This document shows positions 8,925 to 19,600 of a stretch of DNA of 53,559 bases, piece after piece. Position numbers and translations under genes: made by a program. A model generated the notes under the pieces. The model was given only the letters and a program-made list of their open reading frames with translations. It was not told the origin of the DNA and searched no databases. This DNA is from Pedosphaera sp. GTDB lineage: Bacteria > Verrucomicrobiota > Verrucomicrobiia > Limisphaerales > SXQI01. The first letter of the stretch is position 1, and every line of letters starts with the position of its first letter. The stretch covers positions 1 through 53,559 of the forward strand of contig JANYDC010000123.1 of assembly GCA_025359965.1 (NCBI GenBank), written 5' to 3'.

Positions 8925-9914
8925 ATGGTTTTGGATGGGATGGGAATGGAAAACAAAATGCTGGTTGGGGATAATCATTTCGTCGGGCGCATGACCATGC
9001 GTCCGAAGAGTTGTGTTCGGTTTCGTTTGGGCGCAGGCCTGATTTTGTGGCTTTTGTTGGTGGTTTTCTCGGCAGGGGCCTCAACAGGAGCGGCTGATGC
9101 AAAGAGCGACTTTACGTGGGCCGCATTTCTCGGGCCTTTTCACACGGTTATTTTGCATTACCCCATCGGATTTGTGACTTTGGTTTTGCTGTTGGAAATT
9201 TATTTGATATTCCGCCCGCAGGTTGATTTGAGAAAGGTGGTGGGTTGGATCACGATGCTCACTGCTGGGAGTGCGGTTGCAGCCGCCAGCCTGGGCTGGT
9301 TGCGGGCCACGAATGCAACCTACGACCCCGACTTGCTGGAGCGGCACCGGTGGGCTGGTTTGGTGGTGGCGTTCCTAACTGTTTTAATGGCCGTTGTTTA
9401 CTGGAAGGCTTTCTCGAAGGCTTCGGTGGCATTTTGGCGCAATGCTTATCGGGCCTGCCTTTTTGGTACGTTTGGTGTCTTGGTGGTTACTGCTCATTTT
9501 GGGGGAAGTCTGACGCACGGCTCAAATTACCTGACGGAGAATGCCCCGCATTTTGTTAAGCAATTCATGGGCGAAAAATCCAAGGCGCCATCGGCCATTG
9601 GTCAAGGTGGAACGAATGTTTTTTTTGCATCCAAAATCGCTCCTATCTTCGAGGCGAAATGTGTGCAATGCCATGGCCCCGAAAAACAGAAGGGTAAGTT
9701 TCGACTGGATACGCCCGAGAAACTGCTGGCAGGAGGTTCAAGCGGCAAGACGGCCGTCAAGCCAGGGGAACCCCAAGCCAGCGAGTTAATCCGACTGGTA
9801 ACACTTCCTCGCGACCAAGAGGATGCCATGCCGCCAGAAGGCAAAACCGCTTTAACCGGCGATGAAGTACTGACTTTGATGCAGTGGATCTACAGTGGTG
9901 CCAAGTTTGATTGA
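8925..9914 (+). CDS. DUF2231 membrane protein with planctomycete-type cytochrome c domain
   Basis: The N-terminal half holds about four to five membrane helices and a DUF2231-like segment (HTVILHYPIGFVTLVLLLEI). The C-terminal half is a periplasmic mono-haem domain of the planctomycete cytochrome c type (PSCyt1): IFEAKCVQCHGPEKQKGKFR, then a LDTPEKLLAGG segment, EDAMPPEGK as the region of the axial Met, and LTLMQWIYSGA at the end. The CVQCH motif binds one haem c. Such domains occur widely in PVC bacteria next to membrane redox proteins; the electron partner is unknown. The frame opens at an ATG at 8925. ATGs at 8958, 8991 and 8997 are possible starts and would place a short basic stretch before the first helix. 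Confidence 0.75.
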   Translation: MVLDGMGMENKMLVGDNHFVGRMTMRPKSCVRFRLGAGLILWLLLVVFSAGASTGAADAKSDFTWAAFLGPFHTVILHYPIGFVTLVLLLEIYLIFRPQVDLRKVVGWITMLTAGSAVAAASLGWLRATNATYDPDLLERHRWAGLVVAFLTVLMAVVYWKAFSKASVAFWRNAYRACLFGTFGVLVVTAHFGGSLTHGSNYLTENAPHFVKQFMGEKSKAPSAIGQGGTNVFFASKIAPIFEAKCVQCHGPEKQKGKFRLDTPEKLLAGGSSGKTAVKPGEPQASELIRLVTLPRDQEDAMPPEGKTALTGDEVLTLMQWIYSGAKFD

Positions 9915-10026
9915 GGCTGTCGCGTAAGCGGGCGAAAGAAGAAGCGCTCTTTATAACGCGCATGGAGAAATGGATCAAAAGCAATTTTGAAGCGGTTTTT
10001 GCGGCGACCTCATTTAATATCCTTGC

Positions 10027-10419
10027 ATGAACACTCCTTCTCAAAGCTTCGCATTGGATCAGCTCGGTCAGATCGGTCTCTCGGTGAGTGACCTTGAAAA
10101 AGCAGTTGGATTTTATCGGGACGTTCTCGGTATGAAACACCTTTTCAGCGCGCCTCCAAGCATGGCATTTTTCGCGATTGGTGCTGTGCGTCTGATGTTA
10201 AGCCGTAATGAAAAGCCAGACTCTGAAAGGTTTGGGTGCGCGCTTTACTTCAAGGTGGCGGATATCAAGGGCACCCGAGATGCACTTGCCGCTCGCGGTG
10301 TCATTTTTGAAGTCGAGCCGCACATGTTGGCCAAGATGCCTGACCATGAACTGTGGATGGCTTTTTTTCGGGACCCCGACCGCAACCTTGTGGCTTTGAT
10401 GTGTGAGAGAAGAGGTTGA
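10027..10419 (+). CDS. VOC (glyoxalase/bleomycin-resistance fold) family protein
   Basis: The 130-residue protein has the paired beta-alpha-beta-beta-beta units of the vicinal oxygen chelate fold. The first unit is LGQIGLSVSDLEKAVGFYRD and VLGMKHLF; the second is LYFKVADIKGTRDALAARGV ending in FFRDPDRNLVALM. The usual metal-binding Glu at the end of the second unit (DPdGN...E) is replaced here by Leu-Val-Ala, so the metal site may be altered. These proteins range from glyoxalases to dioxygenases and drug-binding proteins. The substrate cannot be told. It stands alone on the plus strand. Confidence 0.85.
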   Translation: MNTPSQSFALDQLGQIGLSVSDLEKAVGFYRDVLGMKHLFSAPPSMAFFAIGAVRLMLSRNEKPDSERFGCALYFKVADIKGTRDALAARGVIFEVEPHMLAKMPDHELWMAFFRDPDRNLVALMCERRG

Positions 10420-10524
10420 GTATAAGGCAGCGAGTTGGAGGAGTCTTCCGCCAAAACTTCACAAGAACTTCGAGAAGAGCAGAAGGATATTTTCTTGAAG
10501 ATGGAGAGGGAATCGATTTTCGGA

Positions 10525-11016
10525 TCAATTCCTGAAATTCATCCTCAAGGTCTGGGTTAAACGCCCCAAAAAGCCTTGCGGCTTTTCTTCGCGCTTGATC
10601 TCAGGAGGAGTAGGTGGGATCGGGCGCGTCCGAACGTCCGGTGTTACCATGTTTAGCGGGATGGAGGGTGCTAAAATGGCTGCTGACTCCAACTTGAAGT
10701 CATTGTTGCCCAGACGAAGGATATCTCCCATGCCCAATTCAGCCTCTTGAACGGCCACTCCGTTGATAAAGGAACCGTTGGTCGATCCCAAGTCGCGCAC
10801 AAGGATTTGGTCGGCCTGGACTTGAATCTCGCAATGAAAACTTGAAATGGAGCCTTCAGGAATACGGAAGTCGTTGGTGGGATTGCGACCAAGCCTGTTC
10901 AAACCCGGACGAAGTTCTATTCCCCAAGAGCGATTCACCCATGTGAGAACCAGCGAGGCTTCGCCGTTGGCCAGTTTGGCCTCAAGCGTCGCCGGAGAAT
11001 TCCCCTGCGTGTTCAT
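10525..11016 (-). CDS. FHA-domain protein
   Basis: The 163-residue cytoplasmic protein consists mainly of one forkhead-associated domain at about residues 28-105. Key features are NRLGRNPTNDFRIPEGSISS, FHCEIQVQ, and the conserved loop DLGSTNGSFINGV. FHA domains bind phosphothreonine peptides and work with Ser/Thr kinases. No kinase gene is in the window. The C-terminal 50 residues are Pro-rich and basic (TRPIPPTPPEIKREEKP) and look unstructured, ending in a short segment that could contact a partner or membrane (FLGRLTQTLRMNFRN). The gene is alone, convergent with the VOC gene. Confidence 0.85.
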   Translation of the reverse strand: MNTQGNSPATLEAKLANGEASLVLTWVNRSWGIELRPGLNRLGRNPTNDFRIPEGSISSFHCEIQVQADQILVRDLGSTNGSFINGVAVQEAELGMGDILRLGNNDFKLESAAILAPSIPLNMVTPDVRTRPIPPTPPEIKREEKPQGFLGRLTQTLRMNFRN

Positions 11017-11332
11017 GTGGATATCCTAGACGAATATCAGCCCAAAGGAAAGCTTTAGTGAGTTTGAAAAACCCAATTCCTCGAAATTTAACCTATCCGC
11101 CCTGAATCTGTAACACGAATGACATAATCCAAAGCGGCCAACGCCTCCAAATCTTCTGTGCAATCCGGCAAAGGCGTGTGGCGAATAGAGGAAATAGATG
11201 ACTCCTCGAATTTACTAACGCTTTTGACCTAGTTTCACTGCAAACCCCATTTTGGGGCTGTAATGTCCCACAATGGCACAGCCGATGCTGATTTTTAAAT
11301 GAGAACCGTCAATCCAAAGCAAAATAAATAAT
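11017..11332. other. intergenic region without a recognisable gene
   Basis: This 316-base gap separates the divergent FHA and FecR-like genes and should contain both promoters. I see no convincing -35/-10 pair, no tRNA and no conserved coding frame. One small inverted repeat, CCCC-ATTTT-GGGG at 11245-11257, is too short to call a terminator. The last 40 bases before 11333 are A/T-rich. Confidence 0.4.
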
Positions 11333-12013
11333 ATGAAAACGTTTTCAAAACATGATCGGACGTTGCGGCTGGGTTGCCTGGCACTCGCTATCTGTCTACC
11401 GCAATTGCAAAGCAAAGCTGGAGTATCATACGCAATGAAGCCCGAGATTCCATTAAACAGTTTTGCCAAAGTGGTGAATGCAAAAGGTTTGACCGCATAC
11501 AGTTATGATGGAATTGACTGGCAACCGCTGATGGGTGGCCAAGTGCTTGGACCGGGGGCCCGCGTAAGGTCACAGGCTGGCTCAAGCGCCATTATTTTCG
11601 TTGAGGATCAGGCTTCTTTTCTAAAACTTAGTGACTCATCCGAGTGGGTTTTTGCTTCCGCAACTGATGAAAAGACCGCCTTAACGGCCTCTGTGGTTCG
11701 TCGCACTCCGCAAGGTTTTCGCGTGCGGGCGGTTCGCGGCCTTGCAGAAATCAAGGAGTCTAACGGAACTTGGAGGCTGATTCGTGTTAACGAAGTGATT
11801 CCAGGTGGCAAAATGGTGCGCACTGATGCCGATTCCACCTTGGATCTCTACAATCGGAATAGCGCTCTTTTTTTGAGAGTTGGACCCAACAGTGCGCTGC
11901 ACTTAGTAAACCAGACGAATGCGTCAGGCTTGCAAACCGGCCTTTTTCGGCTTGAGTCAGGATCGGTGCAGGCCAGGGCTCAAGATCCAAAAACACTGGT
12001 GATCAGGGACTGA
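11333..12013 (+). CDS. exported protein with two FecR-like segments
   Basis: The 226-residue protein starts with a basic N-terminus and a hydrophobic signal peptide (LGCLALAICLPQLQSKAG). Two segments resemble FecR beta-sandwich strands: LMGGQVLGPGARVRSQAGSS followed by AIIFVEDQASFLKL, and VNEVIPGGKMVRTDADSTLD followed by LFLRVGPNSALHL. Classical FecR is a membrane anti-sigma factor in iron-uptake control. Here there is no membrane helix after the signal peptide, no sigma-factor gene next to it and no TonB receptor. It is more likely a periplasmic or surface protein that uses the fold structurally. The 3' end overlaps the convergent Lrp/AsnC gene by 11 bases. Confidence 0.7.
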   Translation: MKTFSKHDRTLRLGCLALAICLPQLQSKAGVSYAMKPEIPLNSFAKVVNAKGLTAYSYDGIDWQPLMGGQVLGPGARVRSQAGSSAIIFVEDQASFLKLSDSSEWVFASATDEKTALTASVVRRTPQGFRVRAVRGLAEIKESNGTWRLIRVNEVIPGGKMVRTDADSTLDLYNRNSALFLRVGPNSALHLVNQTNASGLQTGLFRLESGSVQARAQDPKTLVIRD

Positions 12014-12482
12014 CCGATAAGCGCTCCTCAGGTTGCTCACGGGACATGAGCACGCCTTGTTCCTTGTAGGGTTTGAGCATGAAGTGAGTGGCTGTTGAAA
12101 TCACTCCCTGAAGCGTGGCGAGTTTCTCGGAGACGAAGCTGGCGACGTCACGAAGGTTGTTTCCTTCGACAAACACCAATAGGTCGTATCCGCCCGACAT
12201 GAGGTAGCAGGAGCTCACTTCGCTGTATTTGGCGATTCGCTCGGCCAGACGGTTGAATCCTCCTTCGCGCTCGGGGGTGATTTTGACCTCGATGACCGCT
12301 CGCACCCGGTCCAGACCGAGTTTTTCTTCGTTGATGATGGTGCGATAGCCCATGATAACGCCGCTGGCCTGATGGCTCGCAATCTGAGCGGATACTTCCG
12401 CTTCGGAAAGATTGAGCATGGCGGCAAGTTGGGCCGGTTTCAGGGCTGCGTTCTCACGCAGTAATTTCAAAAGGCTGTCCAT
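12003..12482 (-). CDS. Lrp/AsnC family transcriptional regulator
   Basis: The 159-residue protein has the two Lrp/AsnC parts. The N-terminal winged helix-turn-helix covers about residues 5-60 (LLRENAALKPAQLAAMLNLS, then VSAQIASHQASGVIMGYR). The C-terminal effector-binding domain covers about 65-145 (AVIEVKITPEREGGFNRLAE, VSSCYLMSGGYDLLVFVEG). Members sense amino acids or similar small molecules and form octamers that wrap DNA. This one is slightly shorter than E. coli Lrp, and its start region is compact. It lies about 50 bases downstream of apbE on the same strand and may share its transcript. Target genes are not evident. Confidence 0.88.
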   Translation of the reverse strand: MDSLLKLLRENAALKPAQLAAMLNLSEAEVSAQIASHQASGVIMGYRTIINEEKLGLDRVRAVIEVKITPEREGGFNRLAERIAKYSEVSSCYLMSGGYDLLVFVEGNNLRDVASFVSEKLATLQGVISTATHFMLKPYKEQGVLMSREQPEERLSVSP

Positions 12483-12532
12483 TTAATTCAACAAATTTAC
12501 GCACCTGCGCGCCGTTGTCGAGTGCGGAGGGG

Positions 12533-13564
12533 CTAGGGTTTGGAGTGAGTTAGGTATCGGGCAAAACTGGGAGACTCCACCGTCACCAATCCCTGAGGTG
12601 TCGATTGCGTGATGGAATATGCCTGCAAGGGAAGACGCGGGGCGATTTTGGATGATTTGCCCCCTCCCAGCACGCTGAGCGTGGTGGAAAGGCTGTCTGC
12701 GGTTACGGCATCCCTGGCCACTACAAACACAAGGCTGTGGTCGGTAAGTCCAAGGCCAGTTTTGGGATTGACGATATGCGAGTAGCGCACCCCTTCGGAG
12801 ATGAGGTGCTGAGAAGAATCACCCGAAGTGGCAAAACCGCAGTTTCGAAGTTCAACGGACCGTGTTGGGGAGTTAGTCTGGTCAGTCGAGCGGTCCAGTT
12901 GGATGGTCCATCCCGATTTACCGGGCGGCGGATCGCCAACAGCCATATCACCGCTCCCGGTAACAAGAGCCCTGGGGCATCCATGCGATTTTAAAACATC
13001 GAGAGCGGCGTCAAGTGCGTAACCTTTAGCGATTCCGCCCAGATCCAAATGCATGTTGGGTAGATTCAGATGCCCGGTTTTGTGGCGTGAATTCAAGACC
13101 AGATTGGTCCAGCCAACTTTGCTGAGAGCGTTGGTCAAACGCATGGGGTCGGGCAATTTTTGTTCGCGTCTTGCTTTTCTCCAGAGCGTTACAATCGGGC
13201 CAACCGTCACGTCAAAGGCACCATCGCTTTGACGGGCGCGATCTTGGGCCATCGACAGCACATCAAATAGTTCTTTGCTAAGGGCAACTTCCTGCGCTGT
13301 GCCGGAAGTGCGGGAAAATTGGTTCAGTTCGCTATCGGTTTCGTAGTCGCTGAAAGTTTGGTTGAGTTTTGAGACTCGCGCATAGGCGTTTTTTGCCGCG
13401 AGGTTTGCTGTTATTGAATCTGATGCGTAGAACACCAGGCGAAATGGAATGCCCATTTGCGGCTCGGAAAAATCGAAGCGTTGGAGCTCGGCAGATTTTT
13501 GATGGGCACAGCCGTATCCGGCCAAAGCAATGAGCATGGATACCCAGATTGTTTGCAAACGCAT
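12533..13564 (-). CDS. apbE: FAD:protein FMN transferase, lipoprotein
   Basis: ApbE covalently attaches FMN to Ser/Thr residues of exported flavoproteins such as NqrB/C, RnfG or NosR-like domains. The 343-residue protein has a lipoprotein signal ending in YGCAH, so it is anchored in the periplasm. Family motifs follow: QTFSDYETDSELNQFS, GAFDVTVGPIVTLWR, MHLDLGGIAKGYALDAAL, ALVTGSGDMAVG, YSHIVNPKTGL and VVARDAVTADSLSTTLSVLG. The last of these supplies metal-binding Asp/Thr residues. The length fits the family. No clear flavinylation target (Nqr/Rnf) is in the window, so its client is elsewhere. Confidence 0.93.
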   Translation of the reverse strand: MRLQTIWVSMLIALAGYGCAHQKSAELQRFDFSEPQMGIPFRLVFYASDSITANLAAKNAYARVSKLNQTFSDYETDSELNQFSRTSGTAQEVALSKELFDVLSMAQDRARQSDGAFDVTVGPIVTLWRKARREQKLPDPMRLTNALSKVGWTNLVLNSRHKTGHLNLPNMHLDLGGIAKGYALDAALDVLKSHGCPRALVTGSGDMAVGDPPPGKSGWTIQLDRSTDQTNSPTRSVELRNCGFATSGDSSQHLISEGVRYSHIVNPKTGLGLTDHSLVFVVARDAVTADSLSTTLSVLGGGKSSKIAPRLPLQAYSITQSTPQGLVTVESPSFARYLTHSKP

Positions 13565-13635
13565 GGCACAGTTTAGCCGTTACCAAGGATCGGCTGCAAT
13601 TGAAGGATTAATCAATGGAGGGATAGTCCAAGCGA

Positions 13636-16600
13636 TTAAGGTACGACGACGCGGTAGTAGCGTTCTGGTCGCGAAGTGGTTGAATCCGGCACGGAGCTGG
13701 CGGGGCCGGTGGCTTTGATTTCAGAAAGAGACTGCCATTGGCCTGCGATTGAATCCAGGAACTCGATGCGATAAGTGACTCCGACTTGGGAGGGCCACGA
13801 AATGGTAATGGTTTCGCCGGCTTGAAGGGATGCGGATGGGTTGGGAGCTTCTGCGGGCGGGGTGCGGTTTGTTGAGCCAGGTGTTGGTATACTGGTTATT
13901 TGACGTTGATAGAGCTGCGCATCCGGCAGCGAGACCACAGCAAAATCGGCAGCAACCCCATTATATTCAATGAAGTCAACCACTGCCGGGCTGCCCAGTT
14001 GCGGCCTACTCAGTATGATGCTTCCCGATCCGGCACTCATGCGGAAACTGGTGTGGAGTTCCTGAGCGGTCGAATCAGTCGGATTGCCGTCGGCAAAGAT
14101 TATCGTAAAGGCTCCCGGTTGTAGGAGTGTTCCATCAGGAAACGCCCATTTGGCAGGAGAGCCGAAACTGTCGCTGAGACTCCAGCCGCTTAGGTCCACG
14201 GGCTGTTTAGCGGAGTTTACCAGTTCGATCCAAGGCTCATGCTGTCCTTGGGCATCAGTGATGCCTGTAGTGTTGGAAGGCAGGATTTCGTTGATCCAGA
14301 CTTCCGGAAACGGCGGGAGAACCGCACTGATATTGTTGGAGGCGCCCGGAGTGTATCGAGCAATGCTGGCTGGGTCAGGTTTGATATCGACAGTCCCTTT
14401 GATTCCGGACCCGGATAGACGCAGGGTCAGAATTCCGCCAGCAGTATTGGGAAGGTACCAAAAGCTGAGGGTATAATTGGCTCCAGCGGACAGCGTCGGC
14501 GAAAGAGTTTGGGAAATGGCCGAGGATACTGTGGTTCCGCCAGAGGTCGTTACTAGGTGGAGGCTTGAATTGCCGCGATGATGAACAGTAGTGCTGCGAG
14601 TAGAATTGAGGACATTGTTGGCGAGTACATACGAGCCCGGGAAGGCGGATTCAAAATCACCATTCGCCACAAAATTGACACCGACATCGGGATCATCTCC
14701 TGACACCATACTGACATCATCGATGTAAACGTCGCCGATGGTTTCCAGATAGATGTAGAGCAACGAGGACGACGAGGTGCCATGTGCTACGACTCTTTGC
14801 CATTGTCCGGCGGCGTTGGCTCCAGAGCCCGCCACGGAAGTCCAATTGCCGACTCGTGAAATGTCCTGGTGCGAATCAATCAATTGGAGGGAGGAGCCCG
14901 TCCCGTCAGCCTCGGTGGGCCATGGAGTAGAGGCGCGGAAGTCTACTTCACTCAACGTGATCCATTCGCCAAGCGCATTGGTTCCCCGAATCTCAAGGCG
15001 CGTATCAAAGCGGTCAATTGTTCCCGTCCATTGGCCTGCCGCTTGGACAGTCGGGCCGTAGGCTGATGAAAATCCATTGGTGTTGCCCGCGATTACAGCA
15101 AACTCGCCGGGTAGCAGTTTTGTGCCAGGAGGGAAGGTGTAACTCAGGTGACTTCCGAGGAGTCGCAGCCCGCTCATTTCCTGAGTGGTTACTGCCGAAG
15201 GGTTATGGATTTCCACAAATTCGGCATTTGTGGCAAGGGGATGGTACATGACCTCATTAATCACCGCGCGGAATTTGGGAATGGTTATGATGGAGCATGA
15301 TTTATTGTCCGAGAGGTTTCCTGGTCCGTTATCTTTTACGCTCACCGTGATCACATTAGTGGTGGGACCACTATCCTCGGGCGTTGTCCATGCAAAAATG
15401 GCGCTGTTTTTATCCATGGTTGCCCCTGCAGGCGCGCCTGGGAGCAATGTGTAAGCTAATGTTTGAGCGGGAAGATCGGGGTCTGAGGCAGCGGCTTGGA
15501 AGGTCACGAGAGTACCTTCAATCACCGTGAAGTCTGACAGCGGCGAGAGTATTGGCGGTTGATTGACTTCGAGCACGGAGATTCCGAATGTGCGGGCAGT
15601 ACTTAGATGATCATCATTTACTTCGGTTGCCCGCACGTTGACGACGTAGTTGCCCGGGCCCTGCGCCTCGGTGGGAGTCCATGTAATGAGGCCATTGGTG
15701 GAATTGATTGTTATTCCTGCTGGAAGATTTCCTTCCATGGAATAGCGTATGTCCGCAGGAGGCTGGTCAGGGTCGGCTGCCTGAGCGGCAATAGTCAAAG
15801 TTTCTCCCTCGTTGACGGTTTGGGGCTGGATTTGGGGCATCGCCGGCGGGTTGTTCACCTCGTTCACAGTTATGTTGATTTCAACCGAATCACTCATGGC
15901 CGGTGAGCCATTGTCGGTGACGCGGGCGGTGAATCGGTATGCTGCCGGGCCTTGAGTTTCATCCGGGGTCCACGTGATGAGGCCGGAATCGCTGTCGATG
16001 ATTATTCCGGACGGAACCGCACCTTCCAAGGTGTAGGTGAGATGTTGAGCTGGTAAATCAGGATCACCGGCCTCCAAGCTGAAGCTGAGCAGACTTTGTT
16101 CGTTCACAATCTTTTCGGTAACCGGAGACAATACGGGCTGGCGATTAATTTCGGCCACCGTTACCGCGACGCGTTGGACGACGGTACGGGACGGAGTGCC
16201 GCTGTCGGTGACTCGCAGGCTGAAGGAATAATTGGCTGGACCTTGCTGCTCGGTGGGAGTCCAGAGGAAAAGTCCGGTCACGGGATCAATGCTCGCGCCC
16301 GAGGGGGCATCGGCCCCAAGGCTGTAAGTGAGCGTTTGTCCAACATCAGGGTCCGACGCCTGGGCGGTAAATTGGAGTAGTTGTTGTTCACTGACTGACT
16401 GGCTGGGAATTGCGACCAGGGAGGGAGGAAGGTTGGCACCACTGAGAAAGTTACTTGTCCGAGGTGTTGGGGTGGCAAAGGAATTGGTTGAGATTTCAGA
16501 TCCGTCGGGGAATCTGCCCTCGCTGATATCCGTCAATTGAGCACCAAATGATACGGAATCAACGATAACGCCATCCGGACTGAAAAGACCAATTTGTCCA

Positions 16601-19600
16601 CCCGATTTGGTGAGCTTAAAATTGACGTGGAGATCGGCATTGGTGCCGTTGTTGGATTTGCTGTTCTTATCAGCCCAGACAAGCAGGAAGCCACCCGGCT
16701 GAAGGACGTAGCCGGTAGGAATGACAAACTGTTTGGGTGTAGTTAACAGATCTGTCAGGGAATAACTGGTCAGATCCACAGGTGTTGCACCCGCGTTGAA
16801 CAGTTCAAACCAGTCACTGAATGTGCCGCCCACGGGGTTGGTGATAGTAGAGGTGTTGCCGGCCATGTACTCATTGATTGTTACTGCAATGGCAGGGAAA
16901 ACCGGATTATTGGTCTGACCTGGTGTCGCTGTGAAGAAAGAGCGGCGTCCTCGTGGTTCTCCGTCGGGAAAGCTGCCGGTACTGCGGCCTGCTGGCAAAT
17001 TCTTGTAATCCAAATAATCCATGACCGCCGGAGCGCTTGGAGTTCCCTGGCCGCGAACGAGCGCCACCTCCCCGTTGGTGGGGTTTAGCCGAAAACTTGC
17101 GTGGGGCTCGGAGGGGGTGGATTGAGTTGGCTGACCGTCAGCGAATATAAGCAGGAATTGGTTGGGAGCTATGGTTGTTCCTGCGGGGATTTGCCATTTT
17201 GTCAAGTTCGTGAAGTCATCCGTGAGGTAGTAACTGCCGAGGCTCAGGCTGATGGTACCTGAGTTGTACAGTTCAATAAAAGGATCTGATTCTCCGGCAT
17301 TGTCCAGCTTCGATCCTAGATTGGAAGGCAGGACCTCATTGACCCAAAGGAGCGGGAAAATTGGAAGGCTCGCCTTGGTTGCATTGGCGGCACCGGGAGT
17401 GACTCGATTGGCTGCATTCGTGGATGTAGCGCTCCAATTCCCCACACGATAATTGTCGCGCAGCGGGTCAATTAACTGGATCGATGGTCCGAAACCATCG
17501 GCATTGGTGGGCCATGGCAAATGATCGTTATAGCGCACGTCATCAATGGTCAGGTCAGTCAAACCATCAGTGCCGGTATTGGGCTTCACCAGACGCAAGT
17601 ATTCTCCGCTATTGTCGAGTGAGCCCGGAAATTCACCGAAGACAGAAATGCCTGCTCCATAAGCCAGCGAAAAGGCGGCGAGGTCTTTGGCTAGGACGAT
17701 GAATGCGCCCGCTGAAATTATGGAACCTTCGGGGAAAGTGTATCCCAAGCCATCAAGGCGGAAGTTGGAAAGATCAAACGTAGTGGTGGACGATGCATTG
17801 AGCAATTCCACAAAGCTGGCGTTGGCCTGCAAAGGATTGTAATGGATCTCGTTTATCACCACAAAATTCTGAGGCAGCTGCACCTGTCCGTTGTAGGTGA
17901 CTTTGATTGTTTTGGATGCTCCTGCCACAAGCGTTCCGTATGTGTCTACACCCGAGATGATAAGAGTATTCAGTGCTGAAGTTAATGGGACGCTAACGGC
18001 AAAACTGTTTTGGTCCGTCCAGCGGGTGGGATAAGGGACGCCGTTAATTTCTATATTTCCGACCGCGAAGGGAGCGATTCCGGTGATGAGGGCTGTCGGC
18101 GATGTGGAAGTGAAATTTCCGCCGCTGTTGCTGGTAATGGCAAATTGAGCGGCGTCATTTTGCTGGAGTTGTGATTCTATGAATGTCTTCCGTTGTTTGA
18201 GATACGCATATACGGCAGAGGGATCGGTTAATCCGATTCCGTTTTTGGCTAAAAGCGTGCGCCGTGCCTCAATTATAGGTGTATAATTTTCGGGGCGCAT
18301 GGGACCAGCCACGGCATCCTGAAAGGCTCGCCATAGCATACGGCGGAACACGGGTGTGTCGAACATGGTGTTTACCTTGGGATCCTGGCCTGACCAAAGT
18401 CCCTCCGTCGGGCCACCGCCATCGCCCAGGGTGAAGTCAATATCCCAAGGCATTAGTTTCCAAGTGCTCTCAGGCAGCTTGTACGCGTACATGTTTTGTC
18501 CCACGCCGTAGCTATAGGAGTCCCAATTGCCCAGCACGCGATGATAGGCAAAAACGCGCATCCATTCGTTGATATCGGCGAGATTCAACAGCTTGGATTC
18601 GTAATTGGTGGTGGCATCATTTGCAGCGCCGACCAGATTGAAAATATTGGTGTAATTGTTGGCGGTGCCGGCGTAGCCACGAGTTTGCCAATTGAAGCGG
18701 TAGCGTGCGAGTTTGTAATCGTTTCCAGTGGTGGTAAATGATTCCAGTGTGGATGAGACTCCGTTAAACTGGGAATTGTCGTCATCGAATTCAAACCAAA
18801 TGCCGATTTTATAAAGATCGCCTTCATTGGAGGAAGGAAAAGTGCTCTTCGCAAACCCACTGCTGGGGTATTCTTCGTCCTGAGAAATAGGGTACTGAAA
18901 ACCGCCGTTTCTCAACACCAGAATATAGTGCGAGTGGAGATAGGGGATTCCCATTTGCCGGCCGATCCAAGTAGTGAGCTGGTTGCGCAGGCCCGTGGCT
19001 TCTGCTCCGCCATTTCCGGTGGAACGGAAGACACGTTCTGTCACGCCTAGAAGCGGTTCGTCGTCGGGGTTGATGACGGAGAAGCTGCCGCCGCCGCCAT
19101 GGTAGGGGCTGCCTTTGTCGCGGAAACCGGCGTTGTAGATCACACGCCAATTCCCGTAGACCAGCGTCATTTCCCGATAGGTGTTGTTTAGCGGGGCGTT
19201 GCGCTGATTCTCAATGGCTGATGTGTTCCACATGTGATAGTGGGTGAACGTGCCCATCGGGTTGGGGTCATCCCATCGGATCAAGCATTCCTGGGCCGGA
19301 GCCTTGGCTGGAAATACGGATGAAGCCGCAGTGGTCTGCGCATCCGTGGCCTGAATTCGAAAAGCGATAAGAGTGCCGCTGCTTTGGCCTGTGATCGTAG
19401 CTGAATAGATACCATCGCCCGCCACCAAGTCTCCCGCTGTGCCATCATCCCTCATGGCGATGGAAGTGAGGGTCGCGCTCGGATCGGGACGGAAACGCAA
19501 GTTAAGATTGGCCAGGCCATCAGGGTCGTAGGCACGGCAAGTCACAACCACCGGCTGATTGGCGGCAGGGAGGACAGGGGAGTGGGAAACCTCGTAAATG

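Noticed and set aside
11245..11257. CCCC-ATTTT-GGGG hairpin as a terminator
   Set aside because: Only a 4-base stem, no T-run and no gene ending just before it.
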